From assembly GCF_000429845.1 (NCBI RefSeq), contig NZ_AUCQ01000017.1, positions 51,816-115,815 of the forward strand: a stretch of DNA of 64,000 nucleotides, written 5' to 3'. Positions within the stretch are counted from its first letter, which is position 1. Each line of letters opens with the position of its first letter. A program made the translations under genes and the position numbers. This DNA comes from Comamonas composti DSM 21721 (GTDB lineage Bacteria > Pseudomonadota > Gammaproteobacteria > Burkholderiales > Burkholderiaceae_C). Of this stretch, positions 54,066-61,907 are shown one piece after another. The notes below the pieces were generated by a model. It searched no databases and was not told where the DNA came from. It was given only the letters and a program-made list of their open reading frames with translations.

Positions 54066-55205
54066 TCAAAGCCAGATGTTAGGGCATGTATGTACATGGG
54101 GCAGCGGAATCGAGGCAATCACCGAGGTGCCTTTGCCCGGCTGACTGCTCACATCCAGCCAGCCCTGAATCGCGCGCACGCGCTCGTCAAGACCGCGCAG
54201 CCCGAAGGATTCTGGCTTGTCGCGCGCATCGGGCGCCAGGCCCTGGCCGTTGTCGTTGACTTCGAGCGTCAGAAACCCCTCTTGATCGCTGAGGTCTATG
54301 CGCACGCAACTGGCCTTGGCATGCTTGATCACATTCATCAAGGCCTCCTGGGCCACGCGGTAGGCCACGACCTGGATGTTGCCGGCCATGTCCATGGTGT
54401 CGGCACTGGCCTGCAAATGGGTGCTGATGCCGGTGCGGGCCTCGAAGTCCCTGGCCAGCCATTGCACGGCGGCCACCAGGCCCTGGTCCAGAACCGGGGG
54501 GCGCAGGTCCAGCATGATGCGCTGGCTCGCGCCCAGAGCCTGCTCCAGCATTTCCAGCGCCGCGAGTGCATGCTGATGCAAGGCGCCTTCGGGCGTGTTG
54601 CGTGCGATCCAGGCCAGATCGAACTTGACCGAGGTCAGGGAGCCGCCGATGTCGTCATGGATTTCACGTGCAATGCGCGTGCGCTCCCCCTCGATCGAGG
54701 ACTGCAGATGGGCCGTGAGCTCGGCCAGACGGCGCTCGGAGACCTGCAGCTCGGCCAGGGCGCGCTGGCGTGCGCGCCGCGCCTCGTGGACCTCCAGCGC
54801 ATGCGTGACGACATGGGGCAGGCGCGTGATGTGGTCCTTGAGCAGATAGTCGCTAATGCCTTCGCGCATCACGCTGACGGCCGCCGTCTCGCCGATGGCG
54901 CCCGTGAGCAGCACGAACGGAGGGTGGCCGGCGCGATCGCGTACCAGGGCCCAGACGTCGAGTGCGGTAAAGCCCGGCAGGTGGTAGTCCGCGAGGATCA
55001 GGTCAAAGTGCTGCGCATCGAGCGCGGCGCCGATGGCCTCCAGCCTGTCCACGGAGACGATTTCGCAATCGAGGCCGCTGCGCTGCAGGCTCAGCCGGGC
55101 AAGCGCGAGATCGGCCGCAGAGTCCTCGATGTGCAGTATGCGCAGCGTCTGCCGCGGAGCTTGCTGCTGTGCGGGGGCGTGATGAGAGCCTACATTTTTG
55201 AGCAT
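54066..55205 (-). CDS. Histidine kinase with N-terminal receiver domain (NarX/DegS type)
   Basis: A 379-residue soluble kinase without membrane segments. Residues 20-135 are a receiver domain (LRILHIEDSAADLALARLSL, LILADYHLPGFTALDVW, VLLTGAIGE, DYLLKDHI). Residues 165-240 form a HisKA_3 dimerisation domain with the phospho-histidine in RTRIAREIHDDIGGSLTSVK, and the rest is an HATPase_c domain (VAQEALMNVIKHAKASCVRI, VNDNGQGLAPD, FGLRGLDERVRAIQG). The ATG at 55205 lacks a ribosome-binding site. It is divergent from the che operon by 127 bp. Having a receiver first suggests input from another kinase. Confidence 0.9.
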   Translation of the reverse strand: MLKNVGSHHAPAQQQAPRQTLRILHIEDSAADLALARLSLQRSGLDCEIVSVDRLEAIGAALDAQHFDLILADYHLPGFTALDVWALVRDRAGHPPFVLLTGAIGETAAVSVMREGISDYLLKDHITRLPHVVTHALEVHEARRARQRALAELQVSERRLAELTAHLQSSIEGERTRIAREIHDDIGGSLTSVKFDLAWIARNTPEGALHQHALAALEMLEQALGASQRIMLDLRPPVLDQGLVAAVQWLARDFEARTGISTHLQASADTMDMAGNIQVVAYRVAQEALMNVIKHAKASCVRIDLSDQEGFLTLEVNDNGQGLAPDARDKPESFGLRGLDERVRAIQGWLDVSSQPGKGTSVIASIPLPHVHTCPNIWL

Positions 55206-55332
55206 AAAGAAGAGGGAGTCGTATGCCTTGGAGGGCGGGTGGCGCCAGGGTGTGCGATGCGTGCGATTGCCAAGAACCAGCCATGCCACGAGAAGTGGCG
55301 AAGGGCCGGCCCGATACGCAGGTGGAGTCACA

Positions 55333-55785
55333 ATGCAGCCAATACCAAAGCCTTTGGGGGAGCCTGCCGTAGCCATGCCAGTCATGGTGGCGGCCGATAT
55401 GCAGGATGCCTTGTTGGTGGCGATGCGCGATCTGCATCGCCTCGAGGGGCTTTTGAGTCATGCCACGGAAAATCTGCTCGTGCGCTTTGACGAAACCCAT
55501 GATCAGCTCGCGGGCCAGCCGCTGCAGACCTGGTCCGCGCTCGATGCTGCGCGGGCCTCGCTCAAACTGGCGGTGACGGAGCTGCAGTTCCATGACATGT
55601 CCTCTCAGCTGATTGCCCATATTACGCAGACTTTGCAAGCCTGTGCATTTCGTCTGGCCACGGTGACCATGGGGGTGGACGAGGGCGAGGATGAGTCCCA
55701 GGCCGAGGAGCTGGCACCTATCCCTGAGCGGCCAAACCCCGTGACGCAAAGCGAGATGGATGCGGGCTCCATCGAGCTGTTCTAA
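55333..55785 (+). CDS. CheZ-like small chemotaxis protein
   Basis: A 150-residue mostly helical protein at the head of the che operon. Helix 1 covers about residues 20-58 and helix 2 about 65-110, enough for a two-helix hairpin. Helix 2 has LQFHDMSSQLIAHI, in which D88 and Q92 have the spacing of the catalytic Asp and Gln of CheZ (the true CheZ in this window reads QDFHDLTGQVI). An acidic/Pro-rich linker leads to a C-terminal SEMDAGSIELF tail like that of CheD (GGSVDLF). Likely a CheY-phosphate phosphatase or a CheZ paralogue; this is inference. GGAG precedes the ATG. Confidence 0.65.
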   Translation: MQPIPKPLGEPAVAMPVMVAADMQDALLVAMRDLHRLEGLLSHATENLLVRFDETHDQLAGQPLQTWSALDAARASLKLAVTELQFHDMSSQLIAHITQTLQACAFRLATVTMGVDEGEDESQAEELAPIPERPNPVTQSEMDAGSIELF

Positions 55786-55836
55786 GACCGTTGATGCGCT
55801 CAGATTTTTCTTACTGCCTGTTTGTTGGAGCAACAC

Positions 55837-56199
55837 ATGCGATCGATTCTGGCTGTTGATGATTCTCCCTCGATGCGAAAGATGGTCGCCTTCACCCTGG
55901 CAGGTGCGGGCTTTCGGGTGGTCGAGGCCGTGGATGGTGTGGATGCGCTCGAAAAAGCCCAGGCCGAGAAGGTGGACCTGGTGCTGGCCGACCAGAACAT
56001 GCCGCGTCTCGACGGCATCGGCCTCACGCGCAAGCTGCGCGAGAACCCGAGCTACCAGAGCACGCCGATTCTGATCCTGACCACCGAGTCCAGCGACCAG
56101 ATGAAGCAGGCCGGGCGTGCAGCCGGTGCCACGGGCTGGCTGGTCAAGCCCTTTGACCCCAATCGCCTGATTGAAGTCATTCAAAAAGTAATTCGCTGA
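55837..56199 (+). CDS. cheY2: Chemotaxis response regulator CheY (cheA-linked)
   Basis: A 120-residue receiver domain with D8/D9 (ILAVDDSPSMRKMV), phospho-acceptor D52 (VLADQNMPRLDG), T82/T83 (LILTTESSD) and K104 (WLVKPFDP). Its C-terminal half differs from the motAB-linked CheY. GGAG lies before the ATG at 55837. It may be a phosphate sink or the main output regulator from CheA; the pair of CheY proteins is common in betaproteobacteria. Confidence 0.93.
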   Translation: MRSILAVDDSPSMRKMVAFTLAGAGFRVVEAVDGVDALEKAQAEKVDLVLADQNMPRLDGIGLTRKLRENPSYQSTPILILTTESSDQMKQAGRAAGATGWLVKPFDPNRLIEVIQKVIR

Positions 56200-56235
56200 G
56201 CCGATAAACCAGGTTAATAGCAAGCAGGATTCACG

Positions 56236-58425
56236 ATGGCTGATCTCAACCACGAAGGTGCAGGAGCGGGGGCGGATTTCGATCTGACCCAGTTCTTCCA
56301 AATCTTTTTCGAGGAAGCTGCGGAAAATCTCGACCAGATGGAGCAGATGCTGCTGAGTCTGGATCTGTCCGCAGCCAACGACGAGGAGCTCAACGGCATC
56401 TTTCGCTGTGCGCACTCGATCAAGGGCGGCGCTGCGACCTTCGGCTTTTCCGATGTGACCGAGCTCACGCACCGCATGGAGTCCCTGCTGGACAAGCTGC
56501 GCCGCCACGAGATCACGCCGATCCCCGAAATGGTCGATGTGCTGCTCGAATCCGCCGATGCAAGCCGCAGCCTGCTGGCCAGGCACCAGGCGGGCGGTGC
56601 CGGCGAGGCCTTGTCCACCACGGCCCTGGTGGCGCGCATCGAGTCTCTGGCCGCAGGCCAGGGAGGGCCAGCGCAGGCGGCCAGCCAGCCGCCCGTGGTG
56701 CTCGAACCCGTTGTGGCACCGGCGGCGCCGGAGACGCCCCAGCCGGCCTGGTCTGAGCGCGCTCCCGAGCCTGTGCGCAGCATCGTGGGTTCGCCTCCCG
56801 CCCCAGGGCACAGGGCTTTGCAGATCCGCATAGGGCCGCTGGAGCGCATGGAGATGGCCGATGCCATCAAGGATTTGTTTCGCGATATTCCCGGGCTGGG
56901 AAGCATCGAGGACCTGCCGGGCGAGGCGCCAGGAATGCGCTGCTTTGCGGTGCATACGGCATCGGCCGACGAGGATTTGCTGGACCTGTTTGCCTTTCAT
57001 GTGAGCAAGGAGCAGGTGCAGATCGTGCCCTTGCCGGCGCCCGGCGCCGAGCCCCCTGCGGCCGGCGAGTCGCCGGTGCCTGCGGGCCGGGCCGACCCCG
57101 ATGCCCTGCTCGAGTCCTCCATGATCCCCGCCGGCCATGAGGCTTACGGGTTCTTCAACGGTGCGCCCGGCATTCCGGGCGTGGAGGCCGCCGCCCAGCC
57201 CGCTGGCGGCATCAAGCCTGTGCCAGGCAGGGCCGCAGGCCCGGCCCAGCAGGCCCAGATGGAGTCCACCAGCATCCGCGTGGCCGTGAGCAAGGTGGAC
57301 CAGCTCATCAACCTCGTGGGCGAGCTGGTCATCACCCAGGCCATGCTCGCGCAAAACAGCCGCGACCTCGATGCCTCGGTATACCAGCAACTGCTGTCGG
57401 GGCTGGCCGATCTGGACCGCAATACGCGAGACCTGCAGGAATCGGTGATGTCGATCCGCATGATTCCCATGTCCACGGTGTTCAGCCGCTTTCCGCGCAT
57501 GCTGCGCGACCTGGCCGGCAAGCTGGGCAAGAAGATCGACCTGATCACCCTGGGCGAGGCCACCGAGCTCGACAAGGGACTGGTCGAGAAGATCACCGAT
57601 CCGCTGACCCACCTGGTGCGCAACAGCGTGGACCACGGCATAGAAATGCCCGATGAGCGGCAGGCGGCGGGCAAGTCCGAGCACGGCACGCTGACCCTGG
57701 CGGCTTCGCACCAGGGTGGCTCCATCGTCATCGAGGTGCGCGACGACGGCCGTGGCATGAACCGCGAGCGCATTCTGCGCAAGGCGCGCGAGCGCGGCAT
57801 GGATGTCTCCGACAGCATGCCCGATGGCGAGGTCTGGCAGCTGATCTTTGCGCCGGGCTTCTCCACGGCCGATGTGGTCACCGATGTCTCGGGGCGCGGC
57901 GTGGGCATGGACGTGGTGAAGCGCAACATCACGGCCTTGGGCGGGTCGGTGGAGATCGACTCCACGGCTGGCCAGGGCATGCGCGTGTCCGTGCGTCTGC
58001 CGCTGACCCTGGCCATCATGGACGGCATGTCGGTCAGCGTGGGCCAGGAGGTCTACATCCTGCCGCTGTCCTCGGTGGTCGAGTCCTTCCAGGTCCGGAC
58101 CGAGGACGTGAACACCGTGGCCAACGGCACGCAACTGGTCAAGGTGCGCGATGAGTACATGCCCGTGATCGCGCTGGAGCGCATCTTCCAGGTGCCGCGC
58201 GAGGATGCCTCCCAGGCCAGCAACATCATGGTCGTGGTCGAGTCCGATGGCAGCCGCGTGGCCCTCATGGTCGACGAGCTGCTGGGCCAGCATCAGGTCG
58301 TGGTCAAGAACCTCGAGAGCAATTACCGCAAGGTGCCGAATGTCTCGGGTGCCACGATTTTGGGCGATGGCACGGTGGCCCTGATTCTGGACACCGGCTC
58401 CATGGTGCGCAGGGCGCGCCACTGA
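56236..58425 (+). CDS. cheA: Chemotaxis histidine kinase CheA
   Basis: A 729-residue CheA. P1 HPt domain with phospho-histidine H60 (FRCAHSIKGGAATFGF), long Pro/Ala-rich linkers around a P2-like region, P3 dimerisation (VDQLINLVGELVITQAMLAQ), P4 kinase (HLVRNSVDHGIEMP N box; VRDDGRGMN G1; GRGVGMDVVKRN G2) and P5 CheW-like end (VYILPLSSVVESFQ, MVDELLGQHQVVVKNLE). It receives signals from chemoreceptors, none of which are encoded here. Confidence 0.97.
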   Translation: MADLNHEGAGAGADFDLTQFFQIFFEEAAENLDQMEQMLLSLDLSAANDEELNGIFRCAHSIKGGAATFGFSDVTELTHRMESLLDKLRRHEITPIPEMVDVLLESADASRSLLARHQAGGAGEALSTTALVARIESLAAGQGGPAQAASQPPVVLEPVVAPAAPETPQPAWSERAPEPVRSIVGSPPAPGHRALQIRIGPLERMEMADAIKDLFRDIPGLGSIEDLPGEAPGMRCFAVHTASADEDLLDLFAFHVSKEQVQIVPLPAPGAEPPAAGESPVPAGRADPDALLESSMIPAGHEAYGFFNGAPGIPGVEAAAQPAGGIKPVPGRAAGPAQQAQMESTSIRVAVSKVDQLINLVGELVITQAMLAQNSRDLDASVYQQLLSGLADLDRNTRDLQESVMSIRMIPMSTVFSRFPRMLRDLAGKLGKKIDLITLGEATELDKGLVEKITDPLTHLVRNSVDHGIEMPDERQAAGKSEHGTLTLAASHQGGSIVIEVRDDGRGMNRERILRKARERGMDVSDSMPDGEVWQLIFAPGFSTADVVTDVSGRGVGMDVVKRNITALGGSVEIDSTAGQGMRVSVRLPLTLAIMDGMSVSVGQEVYILPLSSVVESFQVRTEDVNTVANGTQLVKVRDEYMPVIALERIFQVPREDASQASNIMVVVESDGSRVALMVDELLGQHQVVVKNLESNYRKVPNVSGATILGDGTVALILDTGSMVRRARH

Positions 58426-58527
58426 GAGCTGATGCGTAGAGAGCGGAGCGGCACGGCCCCGTCTGTGCCGATTTGAAAACCATGGTCAATGCCCGCAGCA
58501 AGGGCCTTGTCGTTGAGGAGTTGAGCA

Positions 58528-59016
58528 ATGAGCGTGATCGCCAAGACTGCAGAAGGCGTTGCCACCGGCGCGCGTGAGTACCTGACCTTCCGCCTGGACC
58601 AGGAGGAGTACGGCATAGATATCCTCAAGGTGCAGGAGATTCGCGGCTACGAGCCGCCCACGCGCATTGCGAATGCGCCGGAGTTCATCAAAGGCGTGGT
58701 CAACCTGCGCGGAACCATCGTCCCCATCGTCGACATGCGGCTGAAGTTCAACTGCGCCCAGGCTGAGTACAACAGCTTTACCGTGGTCATCATCCTGAAC
58801 CTGCGCAATCGCGTCGTGGGCATCGTGGTGGATTCGGTCAGCGATGTGATGGAGCTGCCGCCCGAGGCGGTGCGGCCCGCGCCCGGCATCGAGAGCGCCA
58901 TCGACAGCGGCTGCATTCTGGGCCTGGGCTCGGTGGGCGAGCGCATGCTGATCCTGCTCGACATAGAAAAGCTCATGAGCAACGTCGACATGGGCCTGGT
59001 GGCCGAAACCGAATAG
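58528..59016 (+). CDS. cheW: Chemotaxis coupling protein CheW
   Basis: A 162-residue coupling protein. [56 protein letters not shown] and the C-terminal [19 protein letters not shown] are typical. It links receptors to CheA. GAGGAG precedes the ATG. Confidence 0.96.
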   Translation: MSVIAKTAEGVATGAREYLTFRLDQEEYGIDILKVQEIRGYEPPTRIANAPEFIKGVVNLRGTIVPIVDMRLKFNCAQAEYNSFTVVIILNLRNRVVGIVVDSVSDVMELPPEAVRPAPGIESAIDSGCILGLGSVGERMLILLDIEKLMSNVDMGLVAETE

Positions 59017-59026
59017 GAGGCGAAAG

Positions 59027-59923
59027 TTGAGTGCTCTTGCGCGATCGGCGCGGCCGGCTGCATCCAGCCCTGGTCAGGCGAAGGCGGGAGAGGAGTCCTC
59101 GGGGGCCCTGGCCCAGGGGCGGGAGTTCGCTTGGTCGGCGCGGGACTTTGCACGGGTCCAGGCCTTGATCTATCAGCGTGCCGGCATCAGCCTGCACGAT
59201 GGAAAGCACGCCATGGTCTACAGCCGCTTGTCGCGCCGGCTGCGCGATACCGGCTACGAGAGCTTTGGCGATTATCTGAACTGGCTGGAGTCCCAGCCCG
59301 ACGGTGAGGAGTGGCAGGAGTTCGTGAATGCACTGACCACGAACCTGACCTCTTTTTTCCGGGAGCAGCATCACTTCGAGATACTGGCCCAGCAGCTCAG
59401 GAGCCGGCCAGGCCAGGCCTGGAAGCTCTGGTGCAGCGCAGCCTCCACGGGGGAGGAGCCGTACTCCATCATCATCACGGCGCTGGAGGCGCTGGGCTCG
59501 GCGCCCAACTTCCAGCTCCAGGCCAGTGATATCGACTCGCGCGTGCTCGAGGCTGCGCAGCAAGGCGTATACCGTGCGGAAAGCCTCAAGGGCATGAGCT
59601 CCGAGCGCCTGCATCGCCACTTCCTGCGCGGCACGGCGGGCAATGCGGGCATGGTCAGGGTCAAGCCCGAGCTGCGCCGGCTGGTGGAGTTTCTGCAGGT
59701 CAACCTGATACAGGATGGCTGGCCGTTTCGCGAACCGTTCGATATGGTCTTTTGCCGCAACGTGATGATCTATTTCGACGCCGCGACGCAGCGCAAGGTG
59801 CTGGAGCGCATCCACCGCGTGCTCAAGCCGGGCGGACTGTTGTTCGTCGGGCATGCGGAGAATTTCAGCGATTCGCGCGACCTGTTCACGCTCAAGGGGA
59901 AAACTGTTTATGAGCGCAACTGA
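59027..59923 (+). CDS. cheR: Chemoreceptor glutamate methyltransferase CheR
   Basis: A 298-residue methyltransferase that uses S-adenosylmethionine to methylate chemoreceptor glutamates. N-terminal helical domain (ARVQALIYQRAGISLHDGKH), LTTNLTSFFREQHHFEIL, SAM motif WCSAASTGEEPYS, SDIDSRVLEAAQQGVY, and FDMVFCRNVMIYFD. The start is TTG at 59027 with a perfect AGGAGG six bases upstream. Its 3' end overlaps cheD by 14 bases. Confidence 0.95.
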   Translation: MSALARSARPAASSPGQAKAGEESSGALAQGREFAWSARDFARVQALIYQRAGISLHDGKHAMVYSRLSRRLRDTGYESFGDYLNWLESQPDGEEWQEFVNALTTNLTSFFREQHHFEILAQQLRSRPGQAWKLWCSAASTGEEPYSIIITALEALGSAPNFQLQASDIDSRVLEAAQQGVYRAESLKGMSSERLHRHFLRGTAGNAGMVRVKPELRRLVEFLQVNLIQDGWPFREPFDMVFCRNVMIYFDAATQRKVLERIHRVLKPGGLLFVGHAENFSDSRDLFTLKGKTVYERN

Positions 59924-60671
59924 TATGAGCGGGGCCAAGTCGCAGCGCAGCGGGATGGCCAGTGTCTCTCCGCTGGAGCGCCGGCAGCAGCCGCGCATGC
60001 ATACGTTCGCTGCCGGCGACTATCCCGTGGCCGGGGCGCCCGTGCCGCGGTCTTCCCTGGAGCAGCTCAAGCGGGAAGCGCGCAAGCCCGGCGAGGCCTC
60101 GTTCTTTTACTTCGACCCCCACTTCCAGTTCAACGCGGTCAAGGTGCTGCCCGGCGAATACTTCGTCTCGCGCGAGGATGTGGTGCTGGTCACGGTGCTG
60201 GGCTCCTGCATTGCGGCCTGCCTGTGGGACAGGGCCATGCGCGTGGGCGGCATGAACCACTTCATGCTGCCGGACAGCGATGCCTTGGGCGATGTCTCGG
60301 GGCGCTATGGCTCGTATGCGATGGAGTTGCTGATCAACGAAATGCTCAAGCTGGGCGCGCGCCGCGAGTCCATGCAGGCCAAGGTCTTTGGTGGCGGCCA
60401 GGTCATGCACAACTTCACGAGCATGAACGTGGGCGAGCGCAATACGGCGTTCGTCACACAGTATCTGCAGACCGAACGCATTCCCATCGTCTCGGACGAT
60501 GTGATGGATATCTACCCGCGCAAGGTGGTGTTCTTTCCTTCCACGGGCAAGGCCATGGTCAAGCGCCTGGCCCATGCCCATCCCGAGACTCTGGAGCAGC
60601 AGGAGTTCGCGCGCGGCAATGCCGTAGATCTGGCACGCAGCACGGCCGGCGGGTCGGTCGATCTGTTTTAG
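59910..60671 (+). CDS. cheD: Chemoreceptor glutamine deamidase CheD
   Basis: A 253-residue deamidase converting receptor glutamines to glutamates. The catalytic region is intact: Cys in [15 protein letters not shown], His in [11 protein letters not shown], and [19 protein letters not shown]. The N-terminus carries about 75 extra residues of basic and low-complexity sequence before [13 protein letters not shown], the usual start of the fold. The C-terminus is GGSVDLF, echoed in the CheZ-like protein. The ATG lies within the end of cheR. Confidence 0.93.
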   Translation: MSATDMSGAKSQRSGMASVSPLERRQQPRMHTFAAGDYPVAGAPVPRSSLEQLKREARKPGEASFFYFDPHFQFNAVKVLPGEYFVSREDVVLVTVLGSCIAACLWDRAMRVGGMNHFMLPDSDALGDVSGRYGSYAMELLINEMLKLGARRESMQAKVFGGGQVMHNFTSMNVGERNTAFVTQYLQTERIPIVSDDVMDIYPRKVVFFPSTGKAMVKRLAHAHPETLEQQEFARGNAVDLARSTAGGSVDLF

Positions 60672-60688
60672 CGAGGGGAGCGTCAAGC

Positions 60689-61783
60689 ATGAACAAGAAA
60701 ATCCGGGTCATCGTGGTGGACGATTCAGCCCTGGTTCGCAGCCTGCTCAGCGAGATCATCAATCGCCAGCCTGACATGGAGTGCATTGGCGCGGCCAATG
60801 ATCCATTGATTGCACGCGAGATGATTCGCGAGCTGAATCCCGATGTGATCACGCTGGATGTGGAAATGCCCCGCATGGACGGCATTGATTTTCTGGGGCG
60901 GCTCATGCGGCTGCGTCCCATGCCGGTGCTCATGATCTCCACGCTGACCGAGCGCGGGGCCGAAGTCACCATGCGTGCGCTGGAGCTGGGCGCCATAGAC
61001 TTCGTGGCCAAGCCGCGCGTGGGCGTGAGTTCGGGCCTGCAGGAGCTGGCCACGCAGATCGTGGAGAAGATCCGCGTGGCGGCCGTGGCCCATGTGCGGC
61101 GCCTGCCGGCCCTGCAGCGCGGCGCGGGCGCAGGCCAGCCCGCATCCAAGCCGCCATCCTCGGCGGCGCTGCTGGGCCGCGTGTCCACCGAGAAGCTGAT
61201 TGCCATAGGCGCCTCCACGGGCGGCACCGAAGCCATACGCGAAGTGCTCATGCACCTGCCGGCCGACTGCCCGGGCATCGTCATCACCCAGCACATGCCG
61301 CCGGGCTTTACCACCAGCTTCGCGGCACGGCTGGACAGCCTGTGCCAGATGACGGTCAAGGAAGCGCGCCATGGCGAGCGCATCCTGCCCGGCCATGCCT
61401 ACATCGCTCCGGGCGGCAAGCACTTCGGCGTGCAGCGCAGCGGCGCCAACTATGTGGCCGTGGTCGACGACAGCCCGCCGGTGAACCGGCACAAGCCCTC
61501 GGTCGAAGTACTGTTCAAATCGGTGGCCGCCTGCGTGGGGCGCAATGCCTACGGCATCATGCTCACGGGCATGGGCGCCGACGGCGCAGCCGCGATGCGC
61601 GAAATGCGCGATGCGGGCAGCTACAACTTCGTGCAGGACGAGGCCAGCTGCATCGTCTTCGGCATGCCGCGCGAAGCCATTGCCCATGGCGCTGCCGATG
61701 AAGTGCTGCCGCTGAACCAGATTGCAGGCGCCTTGCTGGGCAAGCTGCGCATAGGTGCCGATCAGGTGCATCACCGGATTTGA
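60689..61783 (+). CDS. cheB: Chemoreceptor methylesterase/response regulator CheB
   Basis: A 364-residue protein-glutamate methylesterase. Receiver domain with phospho-acceptor D57 ([16 protein letters not shown]) and FVAKPRVGV, a linker, and the esterase with Ser in [12 protein letters not shown], His in [10 protein letters not shown] and Asp in [13 protein letters not shown]. Last gene of the che operon; followed by repeat copy D. Confidence 0.96.
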   Translation: MNKKIRVIVVDDSALVRSLLSEIINRQPDMECIGAANDPLIAREMIRELNPDVITLDVEMPRMDGIDFLGRLMRLRPMPVLMISTLTERGAEVTMRALELGAIDFVAKPRVGVSSGLQELATQIVEKIRVAAVAHVRRLPALQRGAGAGQPASKPPSSAALLGRVSTEKLIAIGASTGGTEAIREVLMHLPADCPGIVITQHMPPGFTTSFAARLDSLCQMTVKEARHGERILPGHAYIAPGGKHFGVQRSGANYVAVVDDSPPVNRHKPSVEVLFKSVAACVGRNAYGIMLTGMGADGAAAMREMRDAGSYNFVQDEASCIVFGMPREAIAHGAADEVLPLNQIAGALLGKLRIGADQVHHRI

Positions 61784-61806
61784 GGGGTGCGGCAGACGCT
61801 CTTGAA

Positions 61807-61894
61807 AAAGAAGCTGCTAGCGCGCTTGTCTAAAGGATTTCAGACTGTTTCCCATCTGAAGTCCTTATGGGGCAAGCGCTAGAAGCTACTTATT
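61807..61894. repeat. Interspersed palindromic repeat, copy D
   Basis: Ends AAGAAGCTGCTAGCGCG and CAAGCGCTAGAAGCTACTT are near reverse complements; inner palindromic parts are GGATTTCAGAC and CATCTGAAGTCC. It fills the gap between convergent cheB and uup and can fold into a bidirectional hairpin. Confidence 0.65.
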
Positions 61895-61907
61895 CGATAG
61901 CCTGGGT

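Noticed and set aside
53295..55490. 731-residue plus-strand frame across the two-component pair
   Set aside because: It is antisense to a clear receiver/HTH regulator and a histidine kinase and has no recognisable motif.
55003..58422. 1139-residue open frame antisense to cheA and neighbouring genes
   Set aside because: Its composition is that of a reverse-frame shadow of GC-rich DNA, and it covers three certain genes.
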